From PALSA-1003 sp963791945 (lineage in GTDB: Bacteria > Pseudomonadota > Gammaproteobacteria > Burkholderiales > Casimicrobiaceae), in assembly GCA_963791945.1 (NCBI GenBank), contig CAWBUD010000002.1, positions 1,860,001 to 1,924,000 on the forward strand: DNA of 64,000 nt, written 5' to 3'. Every line of letters starts with the position of its first letter. Within the stretch, counting starts at the first letter, position 1. The translations under genes and the position numbers were made by a program. Under the pieces are notes generated by a model. That model had not been told where the DNA came from. It searched no databases and was given only the letters and a program-made list of their open reading frames with translations. Below, piece after piece: positions 54,775 through 63,938 of the stretch.

Positions 54775-55706
54775 TGGAAAACTATTTGATTGCGATGGCG
54801 GTCTCCGCCGGCATCTACGCCCTGATGGCGCTCGGCGTAAACGTGATCTGGGGCTTCGCCGGGATGGTAAACCTCGGTCTCGTGGGCTTCTTCGCGGTGG
54901 GCGCTTACACGAGCGCGCTCCTGACGCTCAAGGCCGGCTGGTCGATCGCCGCCGGAATGGGTGCCGCCGCGGTGGTGACTGCAGTGGTCGGCATCGTCGT
55001 GGCGCTGATCACCGTGCGCTTGCGCGGCGACTATCTCGCCATCGTGACGCTGGGCTTCGCCGAAACGATTCGCATCGTCGCGAGCAATGCGATCGGGCTC
55101 ACCAATGGAACGGACGGTCTGTCCGGCATTGCGGGACCCTATCGCGCGGCGCTCTCGCCCGAGGCATTCAACCTTCTCTACCTTGCCATCGTCGCAACCA
55201 TCGTCGCGGCGGCGTACGGCATCGCCGAGCGCCTCCGAACTTCACCGTTCGGCCGCGTGCTGCGCGCGATCCGCGACGACGAGCAGGTTGCGGCGGTCGC
55301 AGGCAAGCACGTGACCCTGTTCAAGGTCAAGGCGTTCGCCATCGGTTCTGCAGCGCTCGGTCTGGCTGGAGCTCTCTACGCGCATTACACGTCGTACATC
55401 GCGCCGGACATCTTCGTGCCGCTTTTCACGCTCTACATCAAGCTTGCGCTGCTCGCCGGCGGACTGGGCAACAATCGCGGCGCCGTCGTCGGTGCCTTCG
55501 CAGTGGTGTTCCTGCTGGAATCGACGCGTTTCGTGATCCCGTTCGTGCCGGGAATAAGCATCGTGCAAGGCGCCGCCGTGCGTGAATTCCTCGTCGCCGC
55601 GCTGCTGCTCGTCATGCTGCGCTACAAGCCGGCGGGCCTGCTGCCCGAGCGGCTCGCGCAATTCCCGGTGCCGCCTGCGTCCCGACGTTACCAGCCCACG
55701 GCGTAG
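54774..55706 (+). CDS. livM: ABC transporter permease LivM-like (third set)
   Basis: A 310-residue LivM-type permease with GVNVIWGFAGMVNLGLVGFFAVGAYTSALL and the cytoplasmic FGRVLRAIRDDEQVAAVAGK. Its final 19 bases overlap the 3' end of the convergent gamma-glutamyltransferase gene. It closes the third Liv set. Confidence 0.92.
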   Translation: MENYLIAMAVSAGIYALMALGVNVIWGFAGMVNLGLVGFFAVGAYTSALLTLKAGWSIAAGMGAAAVVTAVVGIVVALITVRLRGDYLAIVTLGFAETIRIVASNAIGLTNGTDGLSGIAGPYRAALSPEAFNLLYLAIVATIVAAAYGIAERLRTSPFGRVLRAIRDDEQVAAVAGKHVTLFKVKAFAIGSAALGLAGALYAHYTSYIAPDIFVPLFTLYIKLALLAGGLGNNRGAVVGAFAVVFLLESTRFVIPFVPGISIVQGAAVREFLVAALLLVMLRYKPAGLLPERLAQFPVPPASRRYQPTA

Positions 55707-57436
55707 CAAGGGCGCCGCGGATCGGCGCCCGCCGAGATCAGGCCGCTCGCGGGATCGAGCTGCTGCACGCACACGGCGCCAGCGCGCCAGACGAACTCCG
55801 GCCAATCCGCCACGTCATGGCCTCGCGATGCGAGGCCGTCACGGACCGCCCGCGGCACGCGGTTCTCAATGTAGAGCAGGCCCGGCGAATAAGCGTGCGG
55901 CTCGAACGAATCGGGAAAGCTGTAGGAGGCGAAACGTGGCGCTTCCACCGCCTGCTGCGCGTTCATCCCGAACGCGGTCATGTTCAGCAACACCTGCAGG
56001 ATTGCCTGCGCCTGCACGTCGCCGCCCGGCGTTCCCAGCGGCATCGGACTGCCGTCGGGCAGGATCGCAAGCGCCGCCATCGGGGTGAGCCGCGGCCGCT
56101 TGCCCGGTGCCACGCAGGACGGATGAGCGGGATCGGCCCAGCTCTGCGAGCCTCGCGACGACGGACAGAGACCGGTGCCGGGAATCACCGGCGTGTCGAA
56201 GGACGGATCGCTCGGCGTGGCTGCGAACACGTTGCCTTCCCGGTCGATCACGCTCACGTGCGAAGTGTCCGCGCCCGCCGGCGCCCGCTCGGCAGTCGGC
56301 TCCGGTGCCGGACGCGGCGGATGCCCCGGAATGTCACCCGCGGGCGGCAAGCCTGGCCAGGCGCGATCGGGACGCAGCGCCGCGCGTCGCTGCGCTGCGT
56401 AATTGGCCGAGAGCAGCGTACCGATCGGCACGTCGACGAAGCGCGGATCGCCGAAGTAACGCTCGCGATCGGCGAACGCGAGCTTGATCGTTTCGGTCAA
56501 CGCGTGCACATAGTCGACAGAGTTGTGGCCCATCGCCGCAAGATCGATGCCGGCGAGGATGTTCAGCATCTCGAGCAGCGCCGGCCCTTGGCACCATGGA
56601 CCGCACGCGTAAACGTCGAGCCCGGCGAAACGGGTCCGCACCGGCGGCTCGATAGCCACCCTGAAGCTCGCCATGTCGTCCGCGGTCAGCAGCCCATCGT
56701 TTTCGCGGTGATATGCGACGATCGTTCGGGCAATATCGCCTCGGTAGAACGCGTCGCGGACCGCCTGCAAGCCCGCAGCGCGGCCCTTCGCCGATGCCGC
56801 CCTCTCTTCGTCGGCCATGTACTGCAGCGTGCGACCGAGATCGCGTTGCAGGAAACGCTCGCCCGGACGGGGCACACTTCCATTCGGCAGGTAGATGGCG
56901 GCGCTCGACGGCCAGCGCCGGTAATCCTCGACGTGCATCCCGATCATCTCGGACATGAGCGAGTACATCGGGAATCCCTCGGCTGCGAAGCGAATGGCGG
57001 CGGCGGCGCATTCGCCGAAGGACATGGTGCCGAATTGCTCCAGCGCCGTGATCCAGGCATCCGGCGCGGCGGGGACAACCGTGCGCAGCACGCCGTGCGG
57101 AATTGCGCCGCCGTAATGCTTCGCGAAGAAATCGGTCGTCACGGCGCGCGGCCAGGTTCCGAGGCCGCTGATCGTCAGCACCTCGCGCGTCTTGGCGCGA
57201 TAGATCATGATCGGCGCGACGCCGGCGACATTGACGAGATCGCTCTGCAGGACGCCGAGCGCGATGCCGGCGGCGACACCGGCGTCGATCGCATTGCCGC
57301 CCGCCTCGAGCGCGGCGAAGGCGGCGTGTGCCGCGCTGTAATGACCGGCGACCGCCATGTGCCTCGTGCCCATCAGCATCGGCCGCAGGCTTTCTATGCC
57401 TTCGACCGCGAGCGCTTGCGAGATGGAATCGGTCAT
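55688..57436 (-). CDS. Gamma-glutamyltransferase family protein, cytoplasmic form
   Basis: A 582-residue Ntn-hydrolase of the gamma-glutamyltransferase family, made as a precursor that cleaves itself before a threonine. The candidate nucleophile is T391 in DTSHVSVIDREGN. The glycine-rich LGTPGGDVQAQAILQVLLN near residue 480 is the conserved oxyanion region. No signal peptide is seen, so unlike E. coli Ggt it should be cytoplasmic. It lies downstream of a racemase and an amino-acid oxidoreductase on the same strand; release of amino acids from gamma-glutamyl compounds or an acylase role are both possible. Confidence 0.87.
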   Translation of the reverse strand: MTDSISQALAVEGIESLRPMLMGTRHMAVAGHYSAAHAAFAALEAGGNAIDAGVAAGIALGVLQSDLVNVAGVAPIMIYRAKTREVLTISGLGTWPRAVTTDFFAKHYGGAIPHGVLRTVVPAAPDAWITALEQFGTMSFGECAAAAIRFAAEGFPMYSLMSEMIGMHVEDYRRWPSSAAIYLPNGSVPRPGERFLQRDLGRTLQYMADEERAASAKGRAAGLQAVRDAFYRGDIARTIVAYHRENDGLLTADDMASFRVAIEPPVRTRFAGLDVYACGPWCQGPALLEMLNILAGIDLAAMGHNSVDYVHALTETIKLAFADRERYFGDPRFVDVPIGTLLSANYAAQRRAALRPDRAWPGLPPAGDIPGHPPRPAPEPTAERAPAGADTSHVSVIDREGNVFAATPSDPSFDTPVIPGTGLCPSSRGSQSWADPAHPSCVAPGKRPRLTPMAALAILPDGSPMPLGTPGGDVQAQAILQVLLNMTAFGMNAQQAVEAPRFASYSFPDSFEPHAYSPGLLYIENRVPRAVRDGLASRGHDVADWPEFVWRAGAVCVQQLDPASGLISAGADPRRPCYAVGW

Positions 57437-57467
57437 CGGAATCCCGTGGATGCAACGCGGGCGTCGA

Positions 57468-58751
57468 TCACGCGGCTCGCCCCAGGCTGTGCTCTCCTTC
57501 GGCGTAGCGGTCGGGGCTCAGCGCTGCGATGGCGCACGAAGGACGCTCATCGGAGAGGATTTCCGCGATCAGCTTGCCCGTGATCGGACCGAGGCTTACG
57601 CCCATCATCGCGTGGCCCGTCGCCGCCGAAAGGTTCGCGAAACGGCCGAAGCGACCGACGTACGGAAGGCCGTCGGGTGGGCACGGTCGCAGCCCCGTGC
57701 GCACGGACGCACTCGCGAAATGCGAAGGGGTCAGATCCGGAAAATACTGGCCGACCGACTTCACGATACCGCGGATGCGCGCTGGATTGATGCGCTCGTC
57801 GATGTCCGTGATCTCCATCGTGCCGCCAAAGCGTAACGTGCTGCCCATCGGCGTCATCGCGACGCGCGCCTCGCTCAGGAGGGCACAGACGCTGGGCAGC
57901 GCCGGCGGGCTCGCAAGCGTCAAACTGTACCCCTTGCCGGCCTGCATCGGCAGCCGAAGGCCGAGCTGGCGCCCGAGTCCCGACGACCAGATGCCGCCAC
58001 AAAGGACGAACTCATCGGCCTCGACCGTACCGGCGCTCGTGTGCACCGCACCGATGCGTTCCTCGTCCACGCGCCAGCCGCGCACGTCCGTGTGATGCCG
58101 CACTTGTACGCCCATGCGTTGCGTTTCCCGCTGGAGTGCGGTCATCAGCCGGGCCGGAGTGAGGTGGGCATCCTGCGGAAAGTACACGCCGCCGGCAATC
58201 GTCATGCGAATGCTCGGCTCGAGAGCCGCGACCTGCGCCGCGCTCAACACGTCCGCGGCGACGCCGAGGCGTCGAGCGAATGCGGCAACCCGCGCTTCCT
58301 CCTCGAGCCCGCGCTCGGTTTTGCACAGCGCGAGGAGCCCTTTCTCGACGAACTCGAATGCGTTGTCCCACTGGGCCGCCCACTCCTCGAAGCACGCACG
58401 GCTTGCAAGATGCAGGTCCCGCAACACCGGCGCCGCTCGCTCGACGTGATCGCGTGTGGCCGCACGCCAGAGCTTCCAGCCCCAGTCGAGCAGATCGCCG
58501 GAGAGGCGCGGCTTCACGTGGAAGGGGCTCTCGGGATTCCACATCCAGCGCAGGCCCTGCTCGACGACGCCCGGGCTCGCGAGCGGAACGATATGACTCG
58601 GCACCACCATGCCGGCATTGGCGAACGAGCACCCGTCGCGCTCCGCCGCACCGCGTTCCACGACGACGACGCGATGCCCCTTGCGCGCGCACCAGTACGC
58701 GACGCAGAGCCCGACGACGCCGCCGCCAACGACGACGATGCGCTTGCTCAT
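57468..58751 (-). CDS. FAD-dependent D-amino-acid dehydrogenase-like protein (DadA/D-hydroxyproline dehydrogenase type)
   Basis: A 427-residue DadA-family flavoprotein with the FAD motif VVVGGGVVGLCVAYW at the N-terminus and RTGLRPCPPDGLPYVGR and ATGHAMMGVSLGPITGKLIAE near the C-terminus. It would oxidise a D-amino acid to its imino acid, passing electrons to the respiratory chain. The ATG at 58751 overlaps the racemase stop as ATGA. With the hydroxyproline-epimerase-like neighbour, cis-4-hydroxy-D-proline is the most likely substrate. Confidence 0.85.
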   Translation of the reverse strand: MSKRIVVVGGGVVGLCVAYWCARKGHRVVVVERGAAERDGCSFANAGMVVPSHIVPLASPGVVEQGLRWMWNPESPFHVKPRLSGDLLDWGWKLWRAATRDHVERAAPVLRDLHLASRACFEEWAAQWDNAFEFVEKGLLALCKTERGLEEEARVAAFARRLGVAADVLSAAQVAALEPSIRMTIAGGVYFPQDAHLTPARLMTALQRETQRMGVQVRHHTDVRGWRVDEERIGAVHTSAGTVEADEFVLCGGIWSSGLGRQLGLRLPMQAGKGYSLTLASPPALPSVCALLSEARVAMTPMGSTLRFGGTMEITDIDERINPARIRGIVKSVGQYFPDLTPSHFASASVRTGLRPCPPDGLPYVGRFGRFANLSAATGHAMMGVSLGPITGKLIAEILSDERPSCAIAALSPDRYAEGEHSLGRAA

Positions 58752-59701
58752 CCGCGTGCGGCGATGCCCCAGCAGAGCGGGTCGGCGTCGTCGAAGATGA
58801 GCGTCGCCTCGGCCGTGACGTAGGCGTCGCCGGTGATCCGCGGCAGCACGCGCATGGCGTGCCGCTCGTCGACTGCATACGACGCCTCGAACACGGTGCC
58901 GATCACGCTCTCCTGCCGCCATGGTTCGCCCGGCCGCAGCGCGCCGCTCGCGTGCAGGCACGCGAGCTTGGCGCTGGTGCCCGTGCCGCAGGGAGAGCGA
59001 TCGTACGCGCCGCCGGGACACAGCACGAAGTTGCGACTGCCGTTCGAAACGGCCGCGAGCGGCTCGAACACCTCGATATGATCGATGACCGCGCCGTCCG
59101 CGCCGCGGACACCGTGCTGGTCGAGGCTGCGGCGCACTTCACGCGCGAAGGTGTCGAGACGGTCGATGTTCGAGCGCGCGATCGCGAGCCCGGGCGTCGC
59201 CACGAGAAAGAACCAGTTGCCGCCCCACGCGACGTCGCCGGTCACCTCGCCGTAGCCCGGCACCCGCACCTTGACGTCATGCGCCAGCCGATAACTCGAA
59301 ACGTTGCCGACGGTGACGCGGTGCCGGTCGTGGAGATGCACGCTCACGACGCCCACCGGCGTCTCGAAGCGATGCCGGCCCGGGCCGATCCGGCCGAGAT
59401 GCGCCAGCGTAACGGCGAGCCCGATCGTGCCGTGCCCGCACATGCCGATCGTGCCGACATTGTTGAAAAAGATCACGCCGGCCACGCAGCTCGGATCGAC
59501 CGGCTCGCACAGCAGCGCACCGACCGCGACGTCGGAGCCCCTCGGCTCGTTGATGATGCCCGAGCGATAGCGGTCGTTCTTCTCGCTGAATCGGTCGCGC
59601 CGCTCCGCGAGCGTGCCGCCGCCCAGGTCCGGACCGCCTTCGACGACCACCCGCGTCGGCTCGCCGGCGGTATGCGAGTCGACGACGCGTACGCTCGTCA
59701 T
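58748..59701 (-). CDS. Proline racemase family, 4-hydroxyproline 2-epimerase type
   Basis: A 317-residue proline racemase-family enzyme. Both catalytic cysteines are present: C88 in GMCGHGTIG and C238 in DRSPCGTGTSA. The Cys/Cys pair is that of true racemases/epimerases rather than the Thr-containing trans-3-hydroxyproline dehydratases. It would convert trans-4-hydroxy-L-proline to the D-cis form. The DadA-like gene follows with an ATGA overlap, and the pirin gene precedes it by seven bases. Confidence 0.88.
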   Translation of the reverse strand: MTSVRVVDSHTAGEPTRVVVEGGPDLGGGTLAERRDRFSEKNDRYRSGIINEPRGSDVAVGALLCEPVDPSCVAGVIFFNNVGTIGMCGHGTIGLAVTLAHLGRIGPGRHRFETPVGVVSVHLHDRHRVTVGNVSSYRLAHDVKVRVPGYGEVTGDVAWGGNWFFLVATPGLAIARSNIDRLDTFAREVRRSLDQHGVRGADGAVIDHIEVFEPLAAVSNGSRNFVLCPGGAYDRSPCGTGTSAKLACLHASGALRPGEPWRQESVIGTVFEASYAVDERHAMRVLPRITGDAYVTAEATLIFDDADPLCWGIAARG

Positions 59702-59708
59702 GGGCCGA

Positions 59709-60602
59709 TCACGACAGCGGGTTGGCCGGCGGCAGCGGATCGCCCGGCAGCGGGATGAACTCGTCGTGGTCCAGGTCGGGCAATTTCATCCGGCCTGCGC
59801 GCCAGTCCGCCTTCGCCTGCTCGATCCGTTCCTTCGACGAGGAGACAAAGTTCCATTCGATGAACCGCTCGCCGACGGGTTCTCCGCCGAGGCCCATGAC
59901 GATCGACGGCTCGAGCGCTCGCATGAGCGCCGCCTTCCGCGGCGCAAATACGGCCATGTCTCCCGCGCGCAGAATCCGTCCGTCGACCTCGATCGAGCCA
60001 GCCGCCACGTAGGCGGCCCGCTCGGAATAATCCGCCGGCAGCTCGGCAGGCGCGCGCGGCGCAAGCGTCCAGTGCACGTAGAACATCGGCGAGTGGATCC
60101 GGACCTTCGCCTTCGCGCCGAAGGCTTCGCCCGCGATGAGGCGGGCCGAAGCTCCGCCCTCCTCCAAGACCGGGAGGTCGCCGCCAGCGTGATGAAAGAA
60201 CGCGGGCTGCGTTTCCTCGTCGCGCTCGGGCAGCGCGACCCAGGCCTGGATGCCGTGCATCCGGCCGCCTTCCCTTCGCGCCCGCTCGAAACGCTCCGAA
60301 TGGGTGATCCCGCGCCCGGCGGTCATCCAGTTGACTTCGCCCGGACGGATCGGCTGCTCCGATGCGAGGCTGTCCCGGTGCATGATTTCTCCGTCGAAGA
60401 GATACGTGACGGTCGACAGCCCGATGTGCGGATGCGGACGCACGTCGGCCGATCGCGGCAGGCCCGGCGGCAGGTCAACCGGGCCGATGTGATCGAAGAA
60501 GATGAACGGTCCGACCATGCGCCGCTGCGCGTAGGGCAGCACGCGGCCGACTTCGAAGCCGCCGAGGTCCCGGCGCCGCTGCTGAATGACGAGATCGATC
60601 AT
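59709..60602 (-). CDS. Pirin-family bicupin protein
   Basis: A 297-residue pirin. The N-terminal cupin carries the metal-binding histidines in RPHPHIGLSTVTYLFDG and the MTAGRGITHSERF signature; the C-terminal cupin follows from about residue 180. Bacterial pirins include quercetin dioxygenases and redox-linked regulators; which applies is not clear. Its stop is seven bases before the racemase gene, so it is probably in the same operon. A strong hairpin precedes its start. Confidence 0.9.
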   Translation of the reverse strand: MIDLVIQQRRRDLGGFEVGRVLPYAQRRMVGPFIFFDHIGPVDLPPGLPRSADVRPHPHIGLSTVTYLFDGEIMHRDSLASEQPIRPGEVNWMTAGRGITHSERFERARREGGRMHGIQAWVALPERDEETQPAFFHHAGGDLPVLEEGGASARLIAGEAFGAKAKVRIHSPMFYVHWTLAPRAPAELPADYSERAAYVAAGSIEVDGRILRAGDMAVFAPRKAALMRALEPSIVMGLGGEPVGERFIEWNFVSSSKERIEQAKADWRAGRMKLPDLDHDEFIPLPGDPLPPANPLS

Positions 60603-60663
60603 CTAACTTCCAGCCGACGATGCGGACGCCCCGCTGCCGAGGCGCGCGTTGAGTTCGCGGATC

Positions 60664-60695
60664 GCCGGCCCGCCGAGGCCGCACGGCGGGCCGGC
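60664..60695. terminator. Perfect 12-base inverted repeat after the glutathione S-transferase gene
   Basis: Arms 60664-60675 and 60684-60695 are perfectly complementary and all G-C, with an eight-base loop. It starts 14 bases past the GST stop on the minus strand, before the pirin gene. No T-run follows, so a Rho-assisted terminator or transcript-end hairpin is more likely than a classical intrinsic terminator. Confidence 0.55.
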
Positions 60696-60709
60696 GGAGA
60701 AGAGCACGG

Positions 60710-61387
60710 TTACAGCTGCACGAACTCCTTGCCCTTGTTGGGCTCGACGACGTACTTGTAGAACGCTTCGTTCACGCCGCGCCAGCTCTTGAGCTCTTTC
60801 ATGTTGCCGAGCCAGCGGCAGATGTTCGGGTACGCGCCGAACTTGCAGTCGATGGCCTCGCCGCCCAGCACCATCATCGAGCCAAGATAATCCGCGAGCG
60901 TGATGTCGTTGCCGCAAAGATACGCGTTGCGCGGACCGATCAGGCTTTCGTCGAGCACCTTGAGCCACGCCACGGCCTTGTCCTTGCCCCACGCGATCGT
61001 GCCAGCCTGCACCTTGTCGTCGGGACGCTTCATGAACGGAAAGATCTGCGGATACAGGAAGCCATAGGAAAAATCGCGGTAGAAGCCCGTGTTGAGCCAG
61101 TCCATGCGCTCGTTGACCCGGGCGCGCTTGCGCAGGTCCTTCGGATACGCGGGCGAGTCGATCTTGTCCGCGAGATACTTGAGGATCGCCGAGCTCTCGG
61201 TCAGGCGGAAATCCCCATCTTCGAGCACCGGCACCTGCCGGCTCGGATTGATCGCCGCATAGTCGGGCTGGTAGTGCGCGCCGGTAAACAGGTCGACGAT
61301 CTCGTAGTCGAGGTCGATGCCGGACTCGTTGGCGAACAGGACGACGGGCCGGCTGGTCGTCGACACCGGATGATAGTAGAGCTTCAT
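60710..61387 (-). CDS. Glutathione S-transferase family protein
   Basis: A 225-residue glutathione S-transferase. The N-terminal thioredoxin-like domain shows MKLYYHPVSTTSRPVVLFA and the cis-proline/glutathione-binding segment RQVPVLEDGDFRLTESSAIL. The helical C-terminal domain has GNDITLADYLGSMMVLGG. The ATG at 61387 follows GAGGAGG. Its role may be detoxification of aromatic epoxides or other electrophiles; that is inference. Confidence 0.9.
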   Translation of the reverse strand: MKLYYHPVSTTSRPVVLFANESGIDLDYEIVDLFTGAHYQPDYAAINPSRQVPVLEDGDFRLTESSAILKYLADKIDSPAYPKDLRKRARVNERMDWLNTGFYRDFSYGFLYPQIFPFMKRPDDKVQAGTIAWGKDKAVAWLKVLDESLIGPRNAYLCGNDITLADYLGSMMVLGGEAIDCKFGAYPNICRWLGNMKELKSWRGVNEAFYKYVVEPNKGKEFVQL

Positions 61388-61531
61388 GATGCCTCCTCGA
61401 AAAATCGCGGGCCGCAAGAACGTGGATGCCCGCCTCAATTGTGGCACATCCCATGCAATGCCAGTGGGTGCCTTGACCCCGCGAAGCAACCGGGAGTAGC
61501 GTCGTAGCACTGTTCCTGCCGGAGGATTCCC

Positions 61532-62473
61532 ATGCCGACGATCAACCTGGCCAAGGGCATGACGGCACGCACCTTCGCGCCCACCCCGCCGAAATTCGAT
61601 CCGTTGAAAGCAACGCCGCGCGAGCTGTCGGCGTACGGCTTTCCGCCTCGTCCGAAAGATCCGGAGCTCCTCAAGCGCTGGACGACCGTGCTGAGCCGGC
61701 CGATCAGCGTCGTTCAACCGAGGTTCCGGCCGCTGACCCGCGCCGCGCAGAAGCTGCCGAAGAAGCTCGCGCCGCCGCCGGCGCTTCCCAACGTGCCGCC
61801 GCCGATGCGGACCAACTACATCGGCGGCGCGACGGCTACGGCACCCGCGGCCGCGGGCACGGTTCGCTGGATCGAGGGGACGTTCACCGTCCCCAATGTC
61901 TACCCACCCGCGGGCGGCGACAGCGACGGCTATCCTTTCAGCGCCTGGGTCGGCATCTTCGGCGACGGTTCCAACAGCTCGCTGCTCGCCGGATGGGACA
62001 GCTACGTCTACTGGACGGGCCGCGACCTCAAGCGCTCCCAGTATGTCTGGTGGGACTGGGAGCCCGGCGGCGCCAACTACCTGAGCAACTTCTTCGTCGA
62101 TCCGGGCGACACGGTGGGCTTCGTGCTCTGCCTCGACCTCGGCTCGACAGTCCGCGCGCGGGTCTCGATCAACAACATGTCGACCGGCCAGGCGACGACG
62201 TTCATCGTCACCGCACCGAGCGGCACGGAGCTGACGGGCGACACGGCGGGCTGGCTGGTGAGCAACGGCGTCTACGATTTCAACGGGCCGTTCATCGCCC
62301 GCTTCGGCGAGATGTACATCGACGAGTGCAACGCCGGCACGACCGACAGTCCCGCCATCCTCAACCCGAGCCAGCGGATCTACTTGACCGATTTCGCCGA
62401 CCCTTCGCTCGATGTCGTTTACGCCAACATCGAGAACCAGACCCTGCTGCAGCTCCAGTACGTGGGTCCGTAG
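61532..62473 (+). CDS. Peptidase G1 (eqolisin)-like protein lacking the expected catalytic Gln and Glu
   Basis: A 313-residue protein. Residues about 95-310 have the beta-sandwich pattern of G1 glutamic peptidases, with SAWVGIFGDGSNSS near 137, YVWWDWEPGG near 171, PGDTVGF and FIARFGEMYI. The N-terminal TPRELSAYGFPPRP resembles the prosegment seen in bacterial members. The positions where the family has the catalytic Gln (after the GDGS motif) and Glu (in an AEWI motif) here read SLLAGW and TAGWL, so both residues appear absent. No signal peptide is visible. GGAGG precedes the ATG. Confidence 0.72.
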   Translation: MPTINLAKGMTARTFAPTPPKFDPLKATPRELSAYGFPPRPKDPELLKRWTTVLSRPISVVQPRFRPLTRAAQKLPKKLAPPPALPNVPPPMRTNYIGGATATAPAAAGTVRWIEGTFTVPNVYPPAGGDSDGYPFSAWVGIFGDGSNSSLLAGWDSYVYWTGRDLKRSQYVWWDWEPGGANYLSNFFVDPGDTVGFVLCLDLGSTVRARVSINNMSTGQATTFIVTAPSGTELTGDTAGWLVSNGVYDFNGPFIARFGEMYIDECNAGTTDSPAILNPSQRIYLTDFADPSLDVVYANIENQTLLQLQYVGP

Positions 62474-62484
62474 CGGTCGGATAC

Positions 62485-62832
62485 CTACCTGGCCGCCTGC
62501 ACCATGATTTCGACTTTCCAGCCCGGACGGGCCAGCTTCGCTTCCACCGTGGCGCGCGCCGGCGCGTTACCCGGCGAAACCCAAGCGTCCCAGACTTCGT
62601 TCATCTGACTCCACGTACCGATGTCGGTGAGCCAGATGTTGGCGGACAAGAGCTTTGACTTGTCGGTGCCAGCCTCGGCGAGCAGCGCGTCGATCTTGAC
62701 GAGGATCTGCGCCGTCTGTCCCTTCACGTCCTGCGAAGTATCGTCGGCGGTGAGGCCGACGAGGTAGACGGTGTTGCCATGGACCACGGCCTGGCTCATC
62801 CTCGGGCCCGGCTGTATGCGCTGCACGCTCAT
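62485..62832 (-). CDS. RidA/YjgF family protein (second copy)
   Basis: A 115-residue RidA-like protein, beginning MSVQRIQPGPRMSQAVVHG, with LSANIWLTDIGTWSQMNEVW and the C-terminal ARATVEAKLARPGWKVEIMVQAA. The arginine in the ARATVEA motif is at the place of the RidA catalytic arginine. It lies 50 bases after the EamA gene on the same strand and converges with the G1-like gene. Confidence 0.88.
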   Translation of the reverse strand: MSVQRIQPGPRMSQAVVHGNTVYLVGLTADDTSQDVKGQTAQILVKIDALLAEAGTDKSKLLSANIWLTDIGTWSQMNEVWDAWVSPGNAPARATVEAKLARPGWKVEIMVQAAR

Positions 62833-62882
62833 GACGCTCCCGTATCGCTGTTGAGGACGGGAAAACTTTAGCACGAGACCGG

Positions 62883-63869
62883 TCAGCCGCAGACTCCCTG
62901 CTTGGCGGCGCCCAGAGAAAGCGCGGACCGGCCCGCCTTCTTCGTCGTTGGCCGTCCCGAGGCTCCCGCCCGTCGGGCGACGGCGTTGTGGGCGATCAGC
63001 GCGCCGATGACCAGCGCGGCACCGACGAACTCGATCGGCTGAAAGTGATGTCCCTGCGCGATGCGGATCGCGAACACGGTGACGGGAACGAAGTTGATGA
63101 ACAGCACGCCGTTGGTCGCGCCGATCAGCTTGTTGCCCACATTCCACGACAAGACGCCGAGCACCGATGCGATGCCGATGATATAGGCGAGCTGCCAGCC
63201 GACGGATTCGACGTCGCCCGCGCTCGGTGTCGCAACGTACCCGGTCGCCGACGCCAGGGCGGTGAGTCCGAAAATCGCCGGCAGGCTGAGCACGCAGGTC
63301 AGCGCCGTGTATCGGAGCGGCGACCAGGACGGAAAGTCGGCCGCACCCAGCGTATAGATGACCCAGCTCACCGCCCCGAGAAGCATCGCCAGGTCGCCCA
63401 AGCCCGTGCCGCCCGCAAGGAGGCCCGTAAAATGCCCTTTGGTCACGACCAGCAACACGCCGACGAGCGCAACGCCGAGGAATCCCAGCGTCGCTCGTGC
63501 CGGTCGGACGCCGCGAAGCAGCCAGGCCACCCATGCGGCGATCAGAGGCTGCGTGGCCATGATGATGGCGCCGTGCTCCGGCCGCGAGTGTTGCAGGCCC
63601 ACGAAGACGAGCAGCCCAAGACCCGCGAACCCCGCGGTACCCAGCAGCGCGGCACGCAATCCACGACCTTCGACTCGAAGCGCGCGCGGGCCCTCCAACA
63701 AAGCAAGCAAGCCGACGAAGATGACGGCAGTGACGCCGTAGCGGATCGCAGTCATGTGAAACGGATCGATCACCGGCAGGGTGACCATCGCGACCGGAAA
63801 CAGGCCGCCCCAGGCCGTGGCCGCCACCAGCAGCAGCCCGGCCCCGCGGATCGATGTCTTGGCGTTCAT
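62883..63869 (-). CDS. EamA/DMT-family transporter
   Basis: A 328-residue inner-membrane protein with ten hydrophobic segments in two EamA repeats, such as GLLLVAATAWGGLFPVAMV at the start of the first. Members export amino acids, nucleosides or other metabolites. The ATG at 63869 follows AAGGAGA. The last ~30 residues are basic and glycine-rich. It may form an operon with the RidA gene. Confidence 0.9.
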   Translation of the reverse strand: MNAKTSIRGAGLLLVAATAWGGLFPVAMVTLPVIDPFHMTAIRYGVTAVIFVGLLALLEGPRALRVEGRGLRAALLGTAGFAGLGLLVFVGLQHSRPEHGAIIMATQPLIAAWVAWLLRGVRPARATLGFLGVALVGVLLVVTKGHFTGLLAGGTGLGDLAMLLGAVSWVIYTLGAADFPSWSPLRYTALTCVLSLPAIFGLTALASATGYVATPSAGDVESVGWQLAYIIGIASVLGVLSWNVGNKLIGATNGVLFINFVPVTVFAIRIAQGHHFQPIEFVGAALVIGALIAHNAVARRAGASGRPTTKKAGRSALSLGAAKQGVCG

Positions 63870-63938
63870 GCATTCTCCTTGATCATGCATCCCGGGGCTG
63901 GTGCGGCCCAACGTTGGATGGTCTTACAGGAGAAGATT

